Shown here: positions 7,806 to 15,941 of the stretch, piece after piece
How positions within the stretch are numbered: position 1 is the stretch's first letter
Layout: every line of letters begins with the position of its first letter
DNA from: Bog-473 sp963783965
GTDB taxonomy: Bacteria > Actinomycetota > Acidimicrobiia > Acidimicrobiales > RAAP-2
Direction of reading: 5' to 3'
DNA length: 64,000 bases
Assembly (NCBI GenBank): GCA_963783965.1
Contig: CAWAPQ010000004.1
Location: 186,001-250,000 of the forward strand
Position numbers and translations under genes: made by a program
The notes under the pieces: generated by a model
Seen by the model: only the letters and a program-made list of their open reading frames with translations
Databases searched by the model: none
What the model was told of the DNA's origin: nothing

Positions 7806-9064
7806 CGGGGGATCTCCTTGGTCTCGTGGTCGTCCAACGCGGCGTCGAAGGCGTCCAGGGTGGGCGCGATGGTCGCCGTGGGGGTGCTGCCCGGAGCGCC
7901 GGCCAGGGCTTCGACCGTCTTGAGGCCGTGTCCGGTGACCAGGGCCACCACGCGCTCGTCGGGGCGGATGGTCCCGGAGGCGGCCAGCTTGCACAGCGTG
8001 GCGATGGTCACTCCGCCGGCGGTCTCGGCGAAGATCCCCTCGGTCCGGGCCAGGAGGCCGATGGCGTCCACGATCTCGCCGTCGGTCACGGCGGCGCACG
8101 AGCCCCCGGTCCGGCGTATGACGTCGAGGGCGTACCAGCCGTCGGCCGGGTTGCCGATGGCCAGCGACTTGGCGATCGTCTTGGGCTTGACCGGCCGGAT
8201 GGCCTCGCTGCCCTGCAGGAAGGCCTCGGCCACCGGGGAGCACCCCTCGGCCTGGGCCCCCGAGACGCGGACCGACGGCTCCTCGGGCAGCAGGCCCACC
8301 TTGCCCAGCTCGGCGAAGCCCTTGGCCACCTTGGTCAGCTGGCTCCCCGACCCGATGGGCACCACGACGTGGTCCGGGGCCTGCCAGCCCAACTGCTCGG
8401 CGATCTCGAAGGCGAGCGTCTTGGAGCCCTCGGCGTAGTAGGTGCGCACGTTGACGTTGACGAAGGCCCAGCTGGGGCGCTCGCTGGTCAGCTCGGCACA
8501 GAGGCGGTTGACGTCGTCGTAGTTCCCCTCGACGGCGATCACCGTCCCCCCGTAGACCGAGGTCATGGTGACCTTGGCCGTCTCGAGGTCGTGCGGGATC
8601 AGGACGACGGAGTCCATCCCGGCCCGGGCGGCATGCGCCGCCACCGAGTTGGCCAGGTTGCCCGTGGAGGCACAGGCGGCGACCTTGAATCCGAGCTGGC
8701 GGGCCTTGGTCAGCGCCACCGAGACCACCCGGTCCTTGAAGGACCCCGTGGGGTTGGCGGTGTCGTCCTTGATCCACAGCTCGCCGAGCCCGAGCTCGGC
8801 GGCCAGCCGGTCGGCCCGCACCAGCGGTGTGAAGCCGGCGCCGAGATCCACCGGCGTGGCGTCGTCCACCGGGAGCAGGTCCCGGTAGCGCCAGATGGAG
8901 CGGGGACCGGCCTCAATACGCTCCCGGCTGACCGCGGCGGCGATCCGCTCGTAGTCGTAGGCGACCTCCAGCGGCCCGAAGCAGTAGTCGCAGACGTGGA
9001 GCGCTTCGGCGGGGTAGGCGCGCTGACACTCACGACAACGCAGCCCAGTGACGAAATCGACCAT
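7802..9064 (-). CDS. thrC: Threonine synthase
   Basis: This PLP enzyme of 420 residues converts O-phospho-L-homoserine to threonine. The N-terminus carries a zinc ribbon-like CREC...CDYC (Cys10, 13, 25, 28). NPTGSFKDR places the Schiff-base lysine at 110, STGNLANSV gives the serine/asparagine phosphate contact, and a glycine-rich PIGSGSQL loop follows. The zinc-ribbon form is the version often paired with a MoaD-like gene in actinobacteria, as here. The first gene of the two-gene unit starts at ATG 9064 with an AGGAGGACC site. A GGCACC-A-GGTGCC dyad lies 25 bp upstream (9090-9102), a possible operator. Confidence 0.92.
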   Translation of the reverse strand: MVDFVTGLRCRECQRAYPAEALHVCDYCFGPLEVAYDYERIAAAVSRERIEAGPRSIWRYRDLLPVDDATPVDLGAGFTPLVRADRLAAELGLGELWIKDDTANPTGSFKDRVVSVALTKARQLGFKVAACASTGNLANSVAAHAARAGMDSVVLIPHDLETAKVTMTSVYGGTVIAVEGNYDDVNRLCAELTSERPSWAFVNVNVRTYYAEGSKTLAFEIAEQLGWQAPDHVVVPIGSGSQLTKVAKGFAELGKVGLLPEEPSVRVSGAQAEGCSPVAEAFLQGSEAIRPVKPKTIAKSLAIGNPADGWYALDVIRRTGGSCAAVTDGEIVDAIGLLARTEGIFAETAGGVTIATLCKLAASGTIRPDERVVALVTGHGLKTVEALAGAPGSTPTATIAPTLDAFDAALDDHETKEIPR

Positions 9065-9089
9065 CGGTCCTCCTCATCGGTCGGGCATT

Positions 9090-9102
9090 GGCACCAGGTG
9101 CC
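9090..9102. promoter_or_regulatory. Perfect 6-1-6 dyad upstream of thrC
   Basis: GGCACC-A-GGTGCC lies between the divergent thrC and gpgS genes, 25 bp before the thrC start codon. It is the only perfect dyad of note in the 170 bp gap and could bind a dimeric regulator. No regulator is identified and chance is possible in GC-rich DNA. Confidence 0.3.
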
Positions 9103-9234
9103 CTACGGTTGCCCGCAGTGCACTGGTTGCCGCGACTTCAACGGGCCCGTCCCTCAGTCGCTCTGGATGATGCGTCAATGGTAGCCCGCCGGGGCCGACC
9201 TCCTCAACGCGACGCGGCTGCTTGAATCGAGGGC

Positions 9235-10029
9235 GTGGCGCACACCTCTCACCACGGGGATTTCCCGACCGGCCTCGTGCTCGAGGCCAAGGCCCGGACC
9301 GGCCGGACGGTCTCGGTGTGCATCCCCGCCCGCGACGAGGGCTCCACGGTCGGATCGGTGGTGCGGGCGGTCGTGCAGCCCTTCCTGGCGGCCCACGGCG
9401 GGAACGGCCTGGTCGACGAAGTCATCGTCCTCAACGACGGCTCGCTGGACGACACCGCTGAGCAGGCCCGCGACGCCGGGGCGACGGTGGTGGCCGGGCC
9501 CGGTGGGGCCGGGGGCAAGGGTCAGGCCATGGCGGCGGCCCTCGCCGCCTCCACCGGCGACATCGTCGCCTTCCTCGACGCGGACGTGGCGAACACCACC
9601 CCGGCCTTCGTGACAGGGCTGTTGGGACCCCTCCTCACCACCGACCACGTCGTCCTCGTGAAGGGTTTCTACACGCGGCCGCTGCACGGCGACCCGACCG
9701 GGGGCGGGCGGGTGACCGAGCTCGTGGCCCGCCCCGTGCTCGAGCTCCTCTTCCCCGAGCTGTCCTGGGTGCGCCAACCCCTGGCCGGCGAGACGGCGGC
9801 CCATCGGTGGGTCTTCGAGAAGCTCGGCTTCGCCGGCGGCTACGGGGTGGAGCTCGGCCTGCTGATCGACGTGGCGCAGCAACTCGGCTCCGACCGTCTG
9901 GCCCAGGTCGACCTCGGCGAGCGCATCCACCGCAACCGCCCGCTGCACGAGCTGCGGCCCCAGGCGGTGGACGTCCTGCGGGCGGCTCTCGAGCGCGTGC
10001 CCCCGACCATGCTGCCGCCCCGTCCGTGA
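9235..10029 (+). CDS. gpgS: Glucosyl-3-phosphoglycerate synthase (GT81)
   Basis: The 264-residue GT-A glycosyltransferase has VSVCIPARDEGSTVG at the nucleotide-sugar site, DEVIVLNDGSLDDT, the metal-binding LDADVAN (Asp115-Asp117) and the GpgS signature GGGRVTELVARPVLELLFPEL. It transfers glucose from UDP- or ADP-glucose to 3-phosphoglycerate. The product feeds glucosylglycerate, an osmolyte, and in mycobacteria primes methylglucose lipopolysaccharide synthesis. GTG 9235 is the start; the upstream ribosome site is weak. It lies 40 bp upstream of the trehalose synthase gene, suggesting a compatible-solute cluster. No gpgP phosphatase is adjacent. Confidence 0.88.
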   Translation: MAHTSHHGDFPTGLVLEAKARTGRTVSVCIPARDEGSTVGSVVRAVVQPFLAAHGGNGLVDEVIVLNDGSLDDTAEQARDAGATVVAGPGGAGGKGQAMAAALAASTGDIVAFLDADVANTTPAFVTGLLGPLLTTDHVVLVKGFYTRPLHGDPTGGGRVTELVARPVLELLFPELSWVRQPLAGETAAHRWVFEKLGFAGGYGVELGLLIDVAQQLGSDRLAQVDLGERIHRNRPLHELRPQAVDVLRAALERVPPTMLPPRP

Positions 10030-10069
10030 CGGCGCAGTGCCGTCACAGCAGTCGCGGCGTACACGGCGC

Positions 10070-11450
10070 ATGAGCGGCACCGTCGTGGTGTCCAACCGCG
10101 GCCCGCTGACCTTCCGCTCCGGGGACGACGGGGCACTGGTCCCCGTGCGCGCCGCCGGCGGGCTGGCGTCCTCCCTGCACCGGATCCTCGCGGGGAGCGG
10201 CACGACATGGGCCTCGGTGACGATGGGGGCGGCGGACCGCGAGGCGGTCGCCCAGGGCCTCATGCACGAGGACGGTCTCGATCTGCTCCCCGTCGTCATC
10301 GACGACGACACCTACCGGCAGGCCTACGACGTCGTGGCCAACACCACGCTCTGGTACTGCCACCACCACCTGTTCGACCTGCCGCACCGGCCCCGCTTCG
10401 ACCGTCACTGGCGGGCGGCGTGGGAGGGCTACCGGACCTACAACCGGGCCATGGCCGACGTCGTCGTGGACCGGGCGGCCCGGGGCGCCGCCGTCTACGT
10501 GCAGGACTACCACTTCTCGCTGCTGGGGCGGATGCTGGCCGAGGCGCGCCCGGACCTGCGCACGGTGCACTTCTTGCACACGCCGTTCGCCGCACCCGAC
10601 ATGCTCGCCGTGCTGCCCGACGACGTCGTGGCCGAGCTGCTCGACGGCATGGCCGGCTACTCGGTCTGCGGCTTCCACTGCCACCAGTGGGAAGCCGGTT
10701 TCCGGGCCGGTTACGCGGCGGCCGGGCGCGACGCGCCACCCACCTTCGTGGCGCCGCTCGGACCCGACGCCGGCGCGCTGGAAGAGGAAGCGGCGTCGCC
10801 GCCGTGCATCGCGGCGGGGGCGGCATTGCGGGCCGAGGTCGACGGTCGCCGCATCATCGCCCGGACCGACCGCATGGAGCCCTCGAAGAACATTGTGCGG
10901 GGGATGCTCGCCTTCGAGGAGCTACTGACCGCGTATCCCGAGTGGCGGGGCCGGGTCGTGCACGTGGCTCTCGCCTACCCCAGCCGACAGGGGCTGGCCG
11001 AGTATCTCGCCTACGCCTCCGACGTGGAGCACACGGCGGCGCGCATCAACCACTCCCTGGGGTCCGACGACTGGACGCCCATTCTGCTCTCGGTCCAAGA
11101 CGACTGGCCCCGCTCGCTCGCCGCGCTCACCCTGTCCGACGTGTTGCTGGTCAACCCGGTCCGCGACGGCCTCAACCTGGTGGCCAAGGAAGGCCCGCTG
11201 CTCAACACGGCCGACGGCGTCTTGGTGCTGTCCCACCAGGCCGGCGCCTGGGAGGAGCTGTCCCTCGACGGTGGCGGCGCGCTCGGGGTCAATCCCTTCG
11301 ATGTCGCCGGCACGGCCGACGCGCTGCACGCCGCGCTCACCATGGACGCAGCGGAGCGCGGCGACGCGTGCGGGGGCGCTGCGCGACGCGGTGCGCGGGC
11401 GAACCGCAGCCGACTGGTGGGCCGACCAACTGGCGGCCGCGGCGCGCTGA
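10070..11450 (+). CDS. otsA: Trehalose-6-phosphate synthase, frame disrupted near the 3' end
   Basis: This GT20 enzyme makes trehalose-6-phosphate from UDP-glucose and glucose-6-phosphate. Visible motifs are VVVSNRGPLTF, YVQDYHFSLL, FLHTPFAAPD, ARTDRMEPSKNIVRG with the conserved Arg and Lys, and LVNPVRDGLNLVAKEG. ATG 10070 begins MSGTVVVSNRG. The frame holds to about 11356-11372. The expected C-terminus GALRDAVRGRTAADWWADQL then continues in the next frame to TGA 11448-11450. Start to stop is 1381 nt, one more than a multiple of three, so there is one extra base. The run of five G at 11372-11376 is the likely place. Repaired length is 459 residues, normal for the family. All catalytic motifs precede the break. 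Confidence 0.85.
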
Positions 11451-12272
11451 GGCGCGACGGGCTGCGGTGGCGTCGGCCACGGCGCGGAGCAACGCCACTG
11501 CTCCCGCTGCGCCGGGCACCGAGAGATCGGCGGCGTCGGCCACGGCGGCCGGGCTCTCGCTGTCCACGGCGGCCACGCACACCGCAACACGCAGCGGGCC
11601 GGCCGGGACGCGCAGCGCATGGAGCGCGGCGAAGGCCGGGAGGTCGCCGACGTCGTCGCCGAAAGCGGCGGCGGCGACGGGCGGCTCGGCCCCGGCGTCG
11701 TGCTCCGCCACGAGGGAACGCACCACCGTCCCCTTGTCCACGTCGAGCGGCGGGCGCAGCTCGCGCTCGTGGCGTCCCTGCACCACCATGAGGCCACGGG
11801 CGACGTGCTGGCGCGCCACGAAGGCCAGCACCCAGTCCTGGTGCTCCGGCGCCCGGCGCCAGTGCAGCGTCACGGTCAGGCCCTTGGGCTCGACGTAGAC
11901 GCCGGGGGGCGCCGTGGCCTCCGCCTCGGCCACCACCTCGTCGATCACGGCGGTCCAGGCCTGGTGCGCCGACCCGCGCAGCGCGCGCTCGAGTCCGTAG
12001 AGCCCGGCCAGCGTCACGCCGGGGGGCGCATGCAGAATCTCGGCCAGGAAGGCGGTGGGCCGGCCCGAGATCACGGCGACCAACGCGAAGGGGACGGCGA
12101 GCTCGGCCAGTAGGTCCGGCACACCGGGGAGCGGCCGCGCCTCCCTCGGGTCCTTCACGATGCCCGCCAGCGTCCCGTCGAAGTCGAGGAACAGCGCGCT
12201 GCGCGCCGGCTCGTCCGCCAAGGGTTGGAGCAGGGCCGGCAGGCGCGCCTCGGCGTCGCCGTGCGCGGCCAA
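11337..12272 (-). CDS. otsB: Trehalose-6-phosphate phosphatase (HAD family)
   Basis: The HAD phosphatase has LFLDFDGTLAGIV (nucleophile Asp and acid Asp), VISGRP, the VEPKGLTVTLHWR cap segment and FGDDVGDLPAF. It dephosphorylates trehalose-6-phosphate and is the natural partner of the convergent otsA. TTG 12272, three bases after the LytR_C gene stop, is the best start. The core ends near VALLRAVADA. About 40 further Arg/Pro-rich residues run antisense through the otsA 3' end (114 bp overlap) and probably reflect loss of the natural stop or the same local sequence problem as in otsA. Confidence 0.85.
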   Translation of the reverse strand: MAAHGDAEARLPALLQPLADEPARSALFLDFDGTLAGIVKDPREARPLPGVPDLLAELAVPFALVAVISGRPTAFLAEILHAPPGVTLAGLYGLERALRGSAHQAWTAVIDEVVAEAEATAPPGVYVEPKGLTVTLHWRRAPEHQDWVLAFVARQHVARGLMVVQGRHERELRPPLDVDKGTVVRSLVAEHDAGAEPPVAAAAFGDDVGDLPAFAALHALRVPAGPLRVAVCVAAVDSESPAAVADAADLSVPGAAGAVALLRAVADATAARRASARRGRQLVGPPVGCGSPAHRVAQRPRTRRRAPLRPW

Positions 12273-12274
12273 GG

Positions 12275-12898
12275 TCAGGAGGACGCGACGGTCGTCGTCG
12301 TGGTCGACGCGAGGTCCGAGCCGATGACCACAACGACGTCCACGCCGGTGACGCCGGTCACCGGCGTGGCCGTGGTCAGCGGCAGCACCTGGGCCGGCTT
12401 GACACCGATGGCCGTGGCGATGGACGCCGCCTGCTGCTGCTGGCCCGCCTCGTAGTACACGGCGGAGGTCGCCTCGGTGGTCGCCGCGTCAATGGGGGTC
12501 TTCATCGTCCAACCGCCGGCGCCGATCACCGCCGAGTAGTGGGCGGCCAGACCGTTCACGCCGGTGGCGTTGGCCACGGCCACCGTGGTGGCGCTCGGCG
12601 GCGCTGTCGTCGTGGTGGTCGACCCCTTTGATCCCTTGTGCCCGGCTTTGGTGGTGGTGGTGGAGGCCGCCGTGGTGGTGGTGGTCGAAGCGGCCGCGCC
12701 GCCTGCGGCCGTCGTCGTCGTGCTGGCCGCTCCGCTCGTCACCGTCGTCGGCGTGGTGGTCGGCGTGCTGCTCACACTCGGGCGCGTGCCGACCGAGACG
12801 AGGAGCGCCACAGCCACGACGAAGAGGATGAGGACTGCCGCCGCCCGGACGATCGAGAGTGAGCCGGACGATGCTGTCTTCGGCTGGTCGTCATCCAT
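12275..12898 (-). CDS. Membrane-anchored LytR C-terminal-domain protein
   Basis: This 207-residue protein from ATG 12898 (MDDDQPK) has a short cytoplasmic N-terminus, one transmembrane helix (about residues 18-40) and a roughly 65-residue linker made almost only of Thr, Ser and Ala with Lys/Gly. A LytR_C domain follows (TTVAVANATGVNGLAAHYS...VVVVIGSDL). LytR_C domains occur at the end of LytR-CpsA-Psr cell-wall ligases and as stand-alone extracytoplasmic modules of unknown binding role. Without the catalytic LCP domain it is not itself a ligase. It lies immediately upstream of otsB, probably in the same transcript. Confidence 0.8.
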   Translation of the reverse strand: MDDDQPKTASSGSLSIVRAAAVLILFVVAVALLVSVGTRPSVSSTPTTTPTTVTSGAASTTTTAAGGAAASTTTTTAASTTTTKAGHKGSKGSTTTTTAPPSATTVAVANATGVNGLAAHYSAVIGAGGWTMKTPIDAATTEATSAVYYEAGQQQQAASIATAIGVKPAQVLPLTTATPVTGVTGVDVVVVIGSDLASTTTTTVASS

Positions 12899-12993
12899 TA
12901 AGGGACCAGCCTGCCCCGGCACCGCGCCCGAAGCAAGCATTTCCGCTGGTCGGGCCGGTGACCCGGCCGCAGGCCTGTAACCTGGGGCGCAGC

Positions 12994-13066
12994 GCCCGAG
13001 TAGCTCAGTTGGTAGAGCACTTCACTTGTAATGAAGATGTCGCGGGTTCGATTCCTGCCTCGGGCT
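12994..13066 (+). tRNA. tRNA-Thr (anticodon UGU)
   Basis: This is a 73-nt cloverleaf. Acceptor GCCCGAG pairs with CTCGGGC, followed by discriminator T. The D arm is GCTC-AGTTGGTA-GAGC, the anticodon stem CTTCA/TGAAG with loop CTTGTAA (TGT), the variable loop ATGTC, and the T arm GCGGG-TTCGATT-CCTGC. CCA is not encoded. Confidence 0.96.
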
Positions 13067-13176
13067 CCCAGTCTCCTTCGCCCGTTCCGCTCACGGCCCG
13101 TGTGAGGGATCGAGCGCGGACGGGTAGGGATCGGACAGGATCGGCGCGTCAACCGGGAACGAACCAGGAGGCCTGC

Positions 13177-13593
13177 ATGCTCTCAGACTTCAAGAAATTC
13201 GTGCTGCGGGGCAACGTCGTCGACCTCGCGGTGGCGGTGGTGGTCGGCGTCGCCTTCACGGCCATGATCACGGCGTTCGTGGTCGACCTCATCACGCCGC
13301 TCATCGCCGCCATCTTCGGCAAGCCCGACTTCTCCAGTCTGACCTTCACGGTCAATCACTCGCGGTTCAAGTACGGGTCGTTCCTCAACGCACTCCTGGC
13401 GTTCCTCATTGTGGCCACGGTGGTCTTCTTCGCCGTCGTGGTGCCGCTCACCGCGCTCATGCGCCGGCTCAACGTCTTGCCCAGCGAGGAGCCCGAGCCC
13501 GAGACACGGGAGTGCCCCGAGTGCCTGAGCGACATTCCCGTCGGGGCGCGGCGCTGCGCCTTCTGCACGTCAGAGGTTGCCAGCGCCGCCTAA
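13177..13593 (+). CDS. mscL: Large-conductance mechanosensitive channel MscL with zinc-ribbon tail
   Basis: This 138-residue protein from ATG 13177 is preceded by ACCAGGAGG. It opens MLSDFKKFVLRGNVVDLAVAV, the MscL N-terminal helix and gating TM1, followed by the periplasmic loop and TM2 (ALLAFLIVATVVFFAVVVPL). MscL is a pentameric channel that opens under high membrane tension during hypo-osmotic shock. After the usual helix bundle is an added CPEC...CAFC pair, a likely zinc ribbon near residues 115-133 that many family members lack. The trehalose and glucosylglycerate genes to the left give an osmoadaptation setting. Confidence 0.93.
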   Translation: MLSDFKKFVLRGNVVDLAVAVVVGVAFTAMITAFVVDLITPLIAAIFGKPDFSSLTFTVNHSRFKYGSFLNALLAFLIVATVVFFAVVVPLTALMRRLNVLPSEEPEPETRECPECLSDIPVGARRCAFCTSEVASAA

Positions 13594-13599
13594 TGGGGA

Positions 13600-13824
13600 T
13601 CGACCACTTCATTCCCTGAGGGAGTGAGGCTGGTCGCCGAGCCGCCAACAGGTGAGCACTGCGGCCGCCCGGGCCTCGAGCCCTACGGTTAGATCGTGCC
13701 CCTGCTGGTCGGTGAGGTCTCCTCGGACGGCTGGTGGGATGTCGTGCCTCGAGCACTGATCCATTAGGAAGCTGCTGGAGCCCTCGGGCTCGTATGTGGT
13801 GACCATCGATGGAGAGGAGCGGGG
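13600..13824 (+). ncRNA. Candidate bridge RNA region of the IS110 element
   Basis: IS110 elements of the group with the RNA at the left end transcribe a structured RNA from the non-coding DNA upstream of the transposase. That RNA has two loops that recognise donor and target DNA. This roughly 225-bp segment is non-coding and holds several short hairpins, for example TTCCC-TGA-GGGAG, GGGC-CTCGA-GCCC, GTGC-CTCGA-GCAC and GAGCC-CTCG-GGCTC. I inferred the RNA from position and family; I did not establish its limits or the guide loops. Confidence 0.4.
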
Positions 13825-15051
13825 TTGATGATCTTTGTTGGAGTGGACTGGGCTGAAGCCCACCACGATGTGTTCGTCCAGAATGAGGACGGCAGACGAC
13901 TGGCCGGTGGGCGGTTGCCCGAAGGGGTTGAAGGCATCGCCCGGTTCCACGAGATGGTGGGTGCCCACGCCGAAGAACCCGAAGAGGTGGTGATCGGGAT
14001 CGAGACCGACCGGGGCCTGTTCGTCGGGGCCCTGGTGGCCGCCGGCTACCAGGTCTTCGCCGTCAACCCGATGTCAACGTCACGCTATCGGGACCGGCAC
14101 TCGACCTCGGGGGCGAAATCCGATCCCGGAGACGCCAAGGTGCTCGCCGACATGGTCCGCACTGACCGGCACAATCACCGCCCCATCGTGGGCGACAGCG
14201 AACTGGCTGAAGCGATCAAGGTATTGGCCCGGGCCCACCAGACAATGATCTGGTCGAGGGGACGCCAGACCAACTTCATGCGATCGACCCTGCGGGAGTT
14301 CTATCCGGCGGCCCTGGTGGCTTTTGAGGACTTGACCAGCGGAGATGCCCTCGAAGTGTTGCGGGTGGCGCCCACCCCGACGCTTGGGGCCGGGCTCTCT
14401 CGATCCAAGATCGCCTCCGCCCTTCGGCGTGGCGGTCGTCAACGTCGAATCGACCAACGGGCCGCCGAGATCCAAGGAGCTCTGCGCTCGCCCCAGCTGA
14501 GTGCATCGACCTTGGTGGCCAACGCCATGGGCGCCTCGGTCTCGGCCACCGCCACGGTGATCGTCACCATGAACGCCCAGATCGCCGAGCTGGCCAAGGA
14601 GCTCGACGCCCATTTTGAGCAGCACCCAGACGCCGAGGTGGTCCGATCCCTGCCAGGACTAGGGACCATCCTCAGCACCCGGGTGCTCGGCGAATTCGGC
14701 GATGAGCCGAACAGATATGCCACCGCCAAGTGTCGCAAAAATTATGGCGGCACGTCGCCCATCACCCGAGCCTCGGGCACCAAACGGATGGTGCTGGCCC
14801 GCTACGTCCGCAACATGCGACTGGCCGACGCCATCTATCAGTGGTCCTTCGCATCCCTTACGGCATCACCAGGAGCGCGAGCCTTCTACGACTACCGACG
14901 GGCCGTCGGCGACACGCACCACGCAGCCCTTCGCCACCTTGGCAATCGCCTTGTCGGCATCCTCCACGGTTGTCTCATCCACCACACTGCCTACGACGAA
15001 AACATCGCCTGGGGCCACCGCGCGCAGCTCGAACTTTCACGAGCTGCTTGA
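13825..15051 (+). CDS. IS110-family transposase/recombinase
   Basis: The 408-residue recombinase has an N-terminal DEDD domain, seen as FVGVDWAEAHHDVFV, IGIETDRG and KSDPGDAKVLADMVR, followed by a helical linker. The C-terminal Transposase_20 domain (VRSLPGLGTILSTRVLGEFGD, then YGGTSPITRASGTK) carries the nucleophilic serine in the ASGTK region. IS110 enzymes act as RNA-guided recombinases with the element's own bridge RNA. The protein looks intact, with no frameshift or lost acidic residue, so the copy may be active. Confidence 0.95.
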   Translation: MMIFVGVDWAEAHHDVFVQNEDGRRLAGGRLPEGVEGIARFHEMVGAHAEEPEEVVIGIETDRGLFVGALVAAGYQVFAVNPMSTSRYRDRHSTSGAKSDPGDAKVLADMVRTDRHNHRPIVGDSELAEAIKVLARAHQTMIWSRGRQTNFMRSTLREFYPAALVAFEDLTSGDALEVLRVAPTPTLGAGLSRSKIASALRRGGRQRRIDQRAAEIQGALRSPQLSASTLVANAMGASVSATATVIVTMNAQIAELAKELDAHFEQHPDAEVVRSLPGLGTILSTRVLGEFGDEPNRYATAKCRKNYGGTSPITRASGTKRMVLARYVRNMRLADAIYQWSFASLTASPGARAFYDYRRAVGDTHHAALRHLGNRLVGILHGCLIHHTAYDENIAWGHRAQLELSRAA

Positions 15052-15071
15052 CATTTGGACCCGTGGGATAT

Positions 15072-15941
15072 CTAACTGCGCCCGCGCTGGCGCGCCACCT
15101 CGAAGCAGGCGACAGCACCGGCCACGCCGACGTTGAGCGAAGGCAGCGTGCCGTGCTGGGGAATGGCCGCCACCGCATCGCAGCGGCGGCGCACCAGCGG
15201 TGCCAGCCCCTTCTCCTCGCTGCCCACGACGAGCGCGACGGGGCCGTCGCCCAGCGGCAGGTCGTAGAGCGACTGGTCCGCCTCGCCGGCCAGGCCGATC
15301 GACCAGACGCCCAGGTCGCGCAGCTCGCTGAGCGCGGCCGGCACGCCGCCCACGACGGCGAAGGGCAGGTGCTCGATCGCCCCGGCCGCCGTCTTGGTCA
15401 CCGTGGGTGACAGCCGCGCCGAGCGATGGCGCGGCAGCACGACGCCGGTCACGCCGGCGCACTCGGCGCTGCGCAGGAGCGCTCCCAGGTTGCGCGGGTC
15501 GGTGATGCCCGCGGCCACCAGGAGGAACGGAGCGGTGCCACGGCGGCCGGGCGCCGCCAGGTCCTCGAGCGCCACCGGCTCGAGCGGCCGGGCGAGGGCC
15601 AGGACGCCCTGGGGCGACTCCGTGCGGGCCTGGGCATCGAGCCGGGACCGCGGCACGGTCTCGACGGGAACGCGCAGCCGCCCGGCCAGCTCCTCAATGC
15701 GATCGAGTTGCGGCGAAGGGTCTTGATCCTCGGCCAGCATGATCCGGCGGACCGTGCGGCGTCCGACCGAGAGCAGCTCGAGCACGGCGCGGCGTCCCTC
15801 GACCTGATCACCCCCGAGCTCGCTGCGCGGGCCCGGGCGCCGCTCCCCCCGCTGGGCGCCCTCTCCACCCCCGCCGCGCCGCGGCTCGGCGCGCGCCGGC
15901 GCCCGACGCGACCCGCCCCGCGGTGGCGGCCGGCGAGTCAC
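15072..15941 (-). CDS. rlmB: 23S rRNA 2'-O-methyltransferase (RlmB/TrmH family)
   Basis: This SPOUT methyltransferase has about 289 residues. A basic N-terminal tail (RRPPPRGGSRRAPAR) precedes the L30e-like substrate domain (EGRRAVLELL) and the knotted SAM domain with DPRNLGALLRSAECAG, LVVGSEEKGL and PSLNVGVAGAVACFE. It methylates a ribose 2'-OH, in E. coli G2251 of 23S rRNA. The GTG start at 15941 overlaps the ispF stop by 4 bp, placing it last in carD-ispD-ispF-rlmB. The IS110 element lies directly beyond its stop; the last few residues could have been altered by that insertion. Confidence 0.9.
   Translation of the reverse strand: MTRRPPPRGGSRRAPARAEPRRGGGGEGAQRGERRPGPRSELGGDQVEGRRAVLELLSVGRRTVRRIMLAEDQDPSPQLDRIEELAGRLRVPVETVPRSRLDAQARTESPQGVLALARPLEPVALEDLAAPGRRGTAPFLLVAAGITDPRNLGALLRSAECAGVTGVVLPRHRSARLSPTVTKTAAGAIEHLPFAVVGGVPAALSELRDLGVWSIGLAGEADQSLYDLPLGDGPVALVVGSEEKGLAPLVRRRCDAVAAIPQHGTLPSLNVGVAGAVACFEVARQRGRS

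Larger units (their letters stand above)
13594..15071 (+). mobile_element. IS110-family insertion sequence (ends approximate)
   Basis: The element lies between mscL and rlmB. It comprises about 230 bp of non-coding left region, one transposase gene, and only about 20 bp before the rlmB stop. IS110 elements lack terminal inverted repeats and flank with a short shared core dinucleotide, so exact ends cannot be read here. Sequence inside is less GC-rich than the flanks. It has not visibly disrupted a gene, although the right end abuts or touches the rlmB stop. Confidence 0.75.

Noticed and set aside
11372..11791. C-terminal extension of otsA in its main frame to 11791
   Set aside because: The added sequence is Arg/Pro-rich antisense of otsB, whereas the true synthase C-terminus is visible one frame over ending at 11450.
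13594..15071. Prophage or genomic island around the transposase
   Set aside because: Flanks are housekeeping genes in normal order (mscL, rlmB-ispF-ispD-carD); no integrase, phage or tRNA-disrupting junction was seen.
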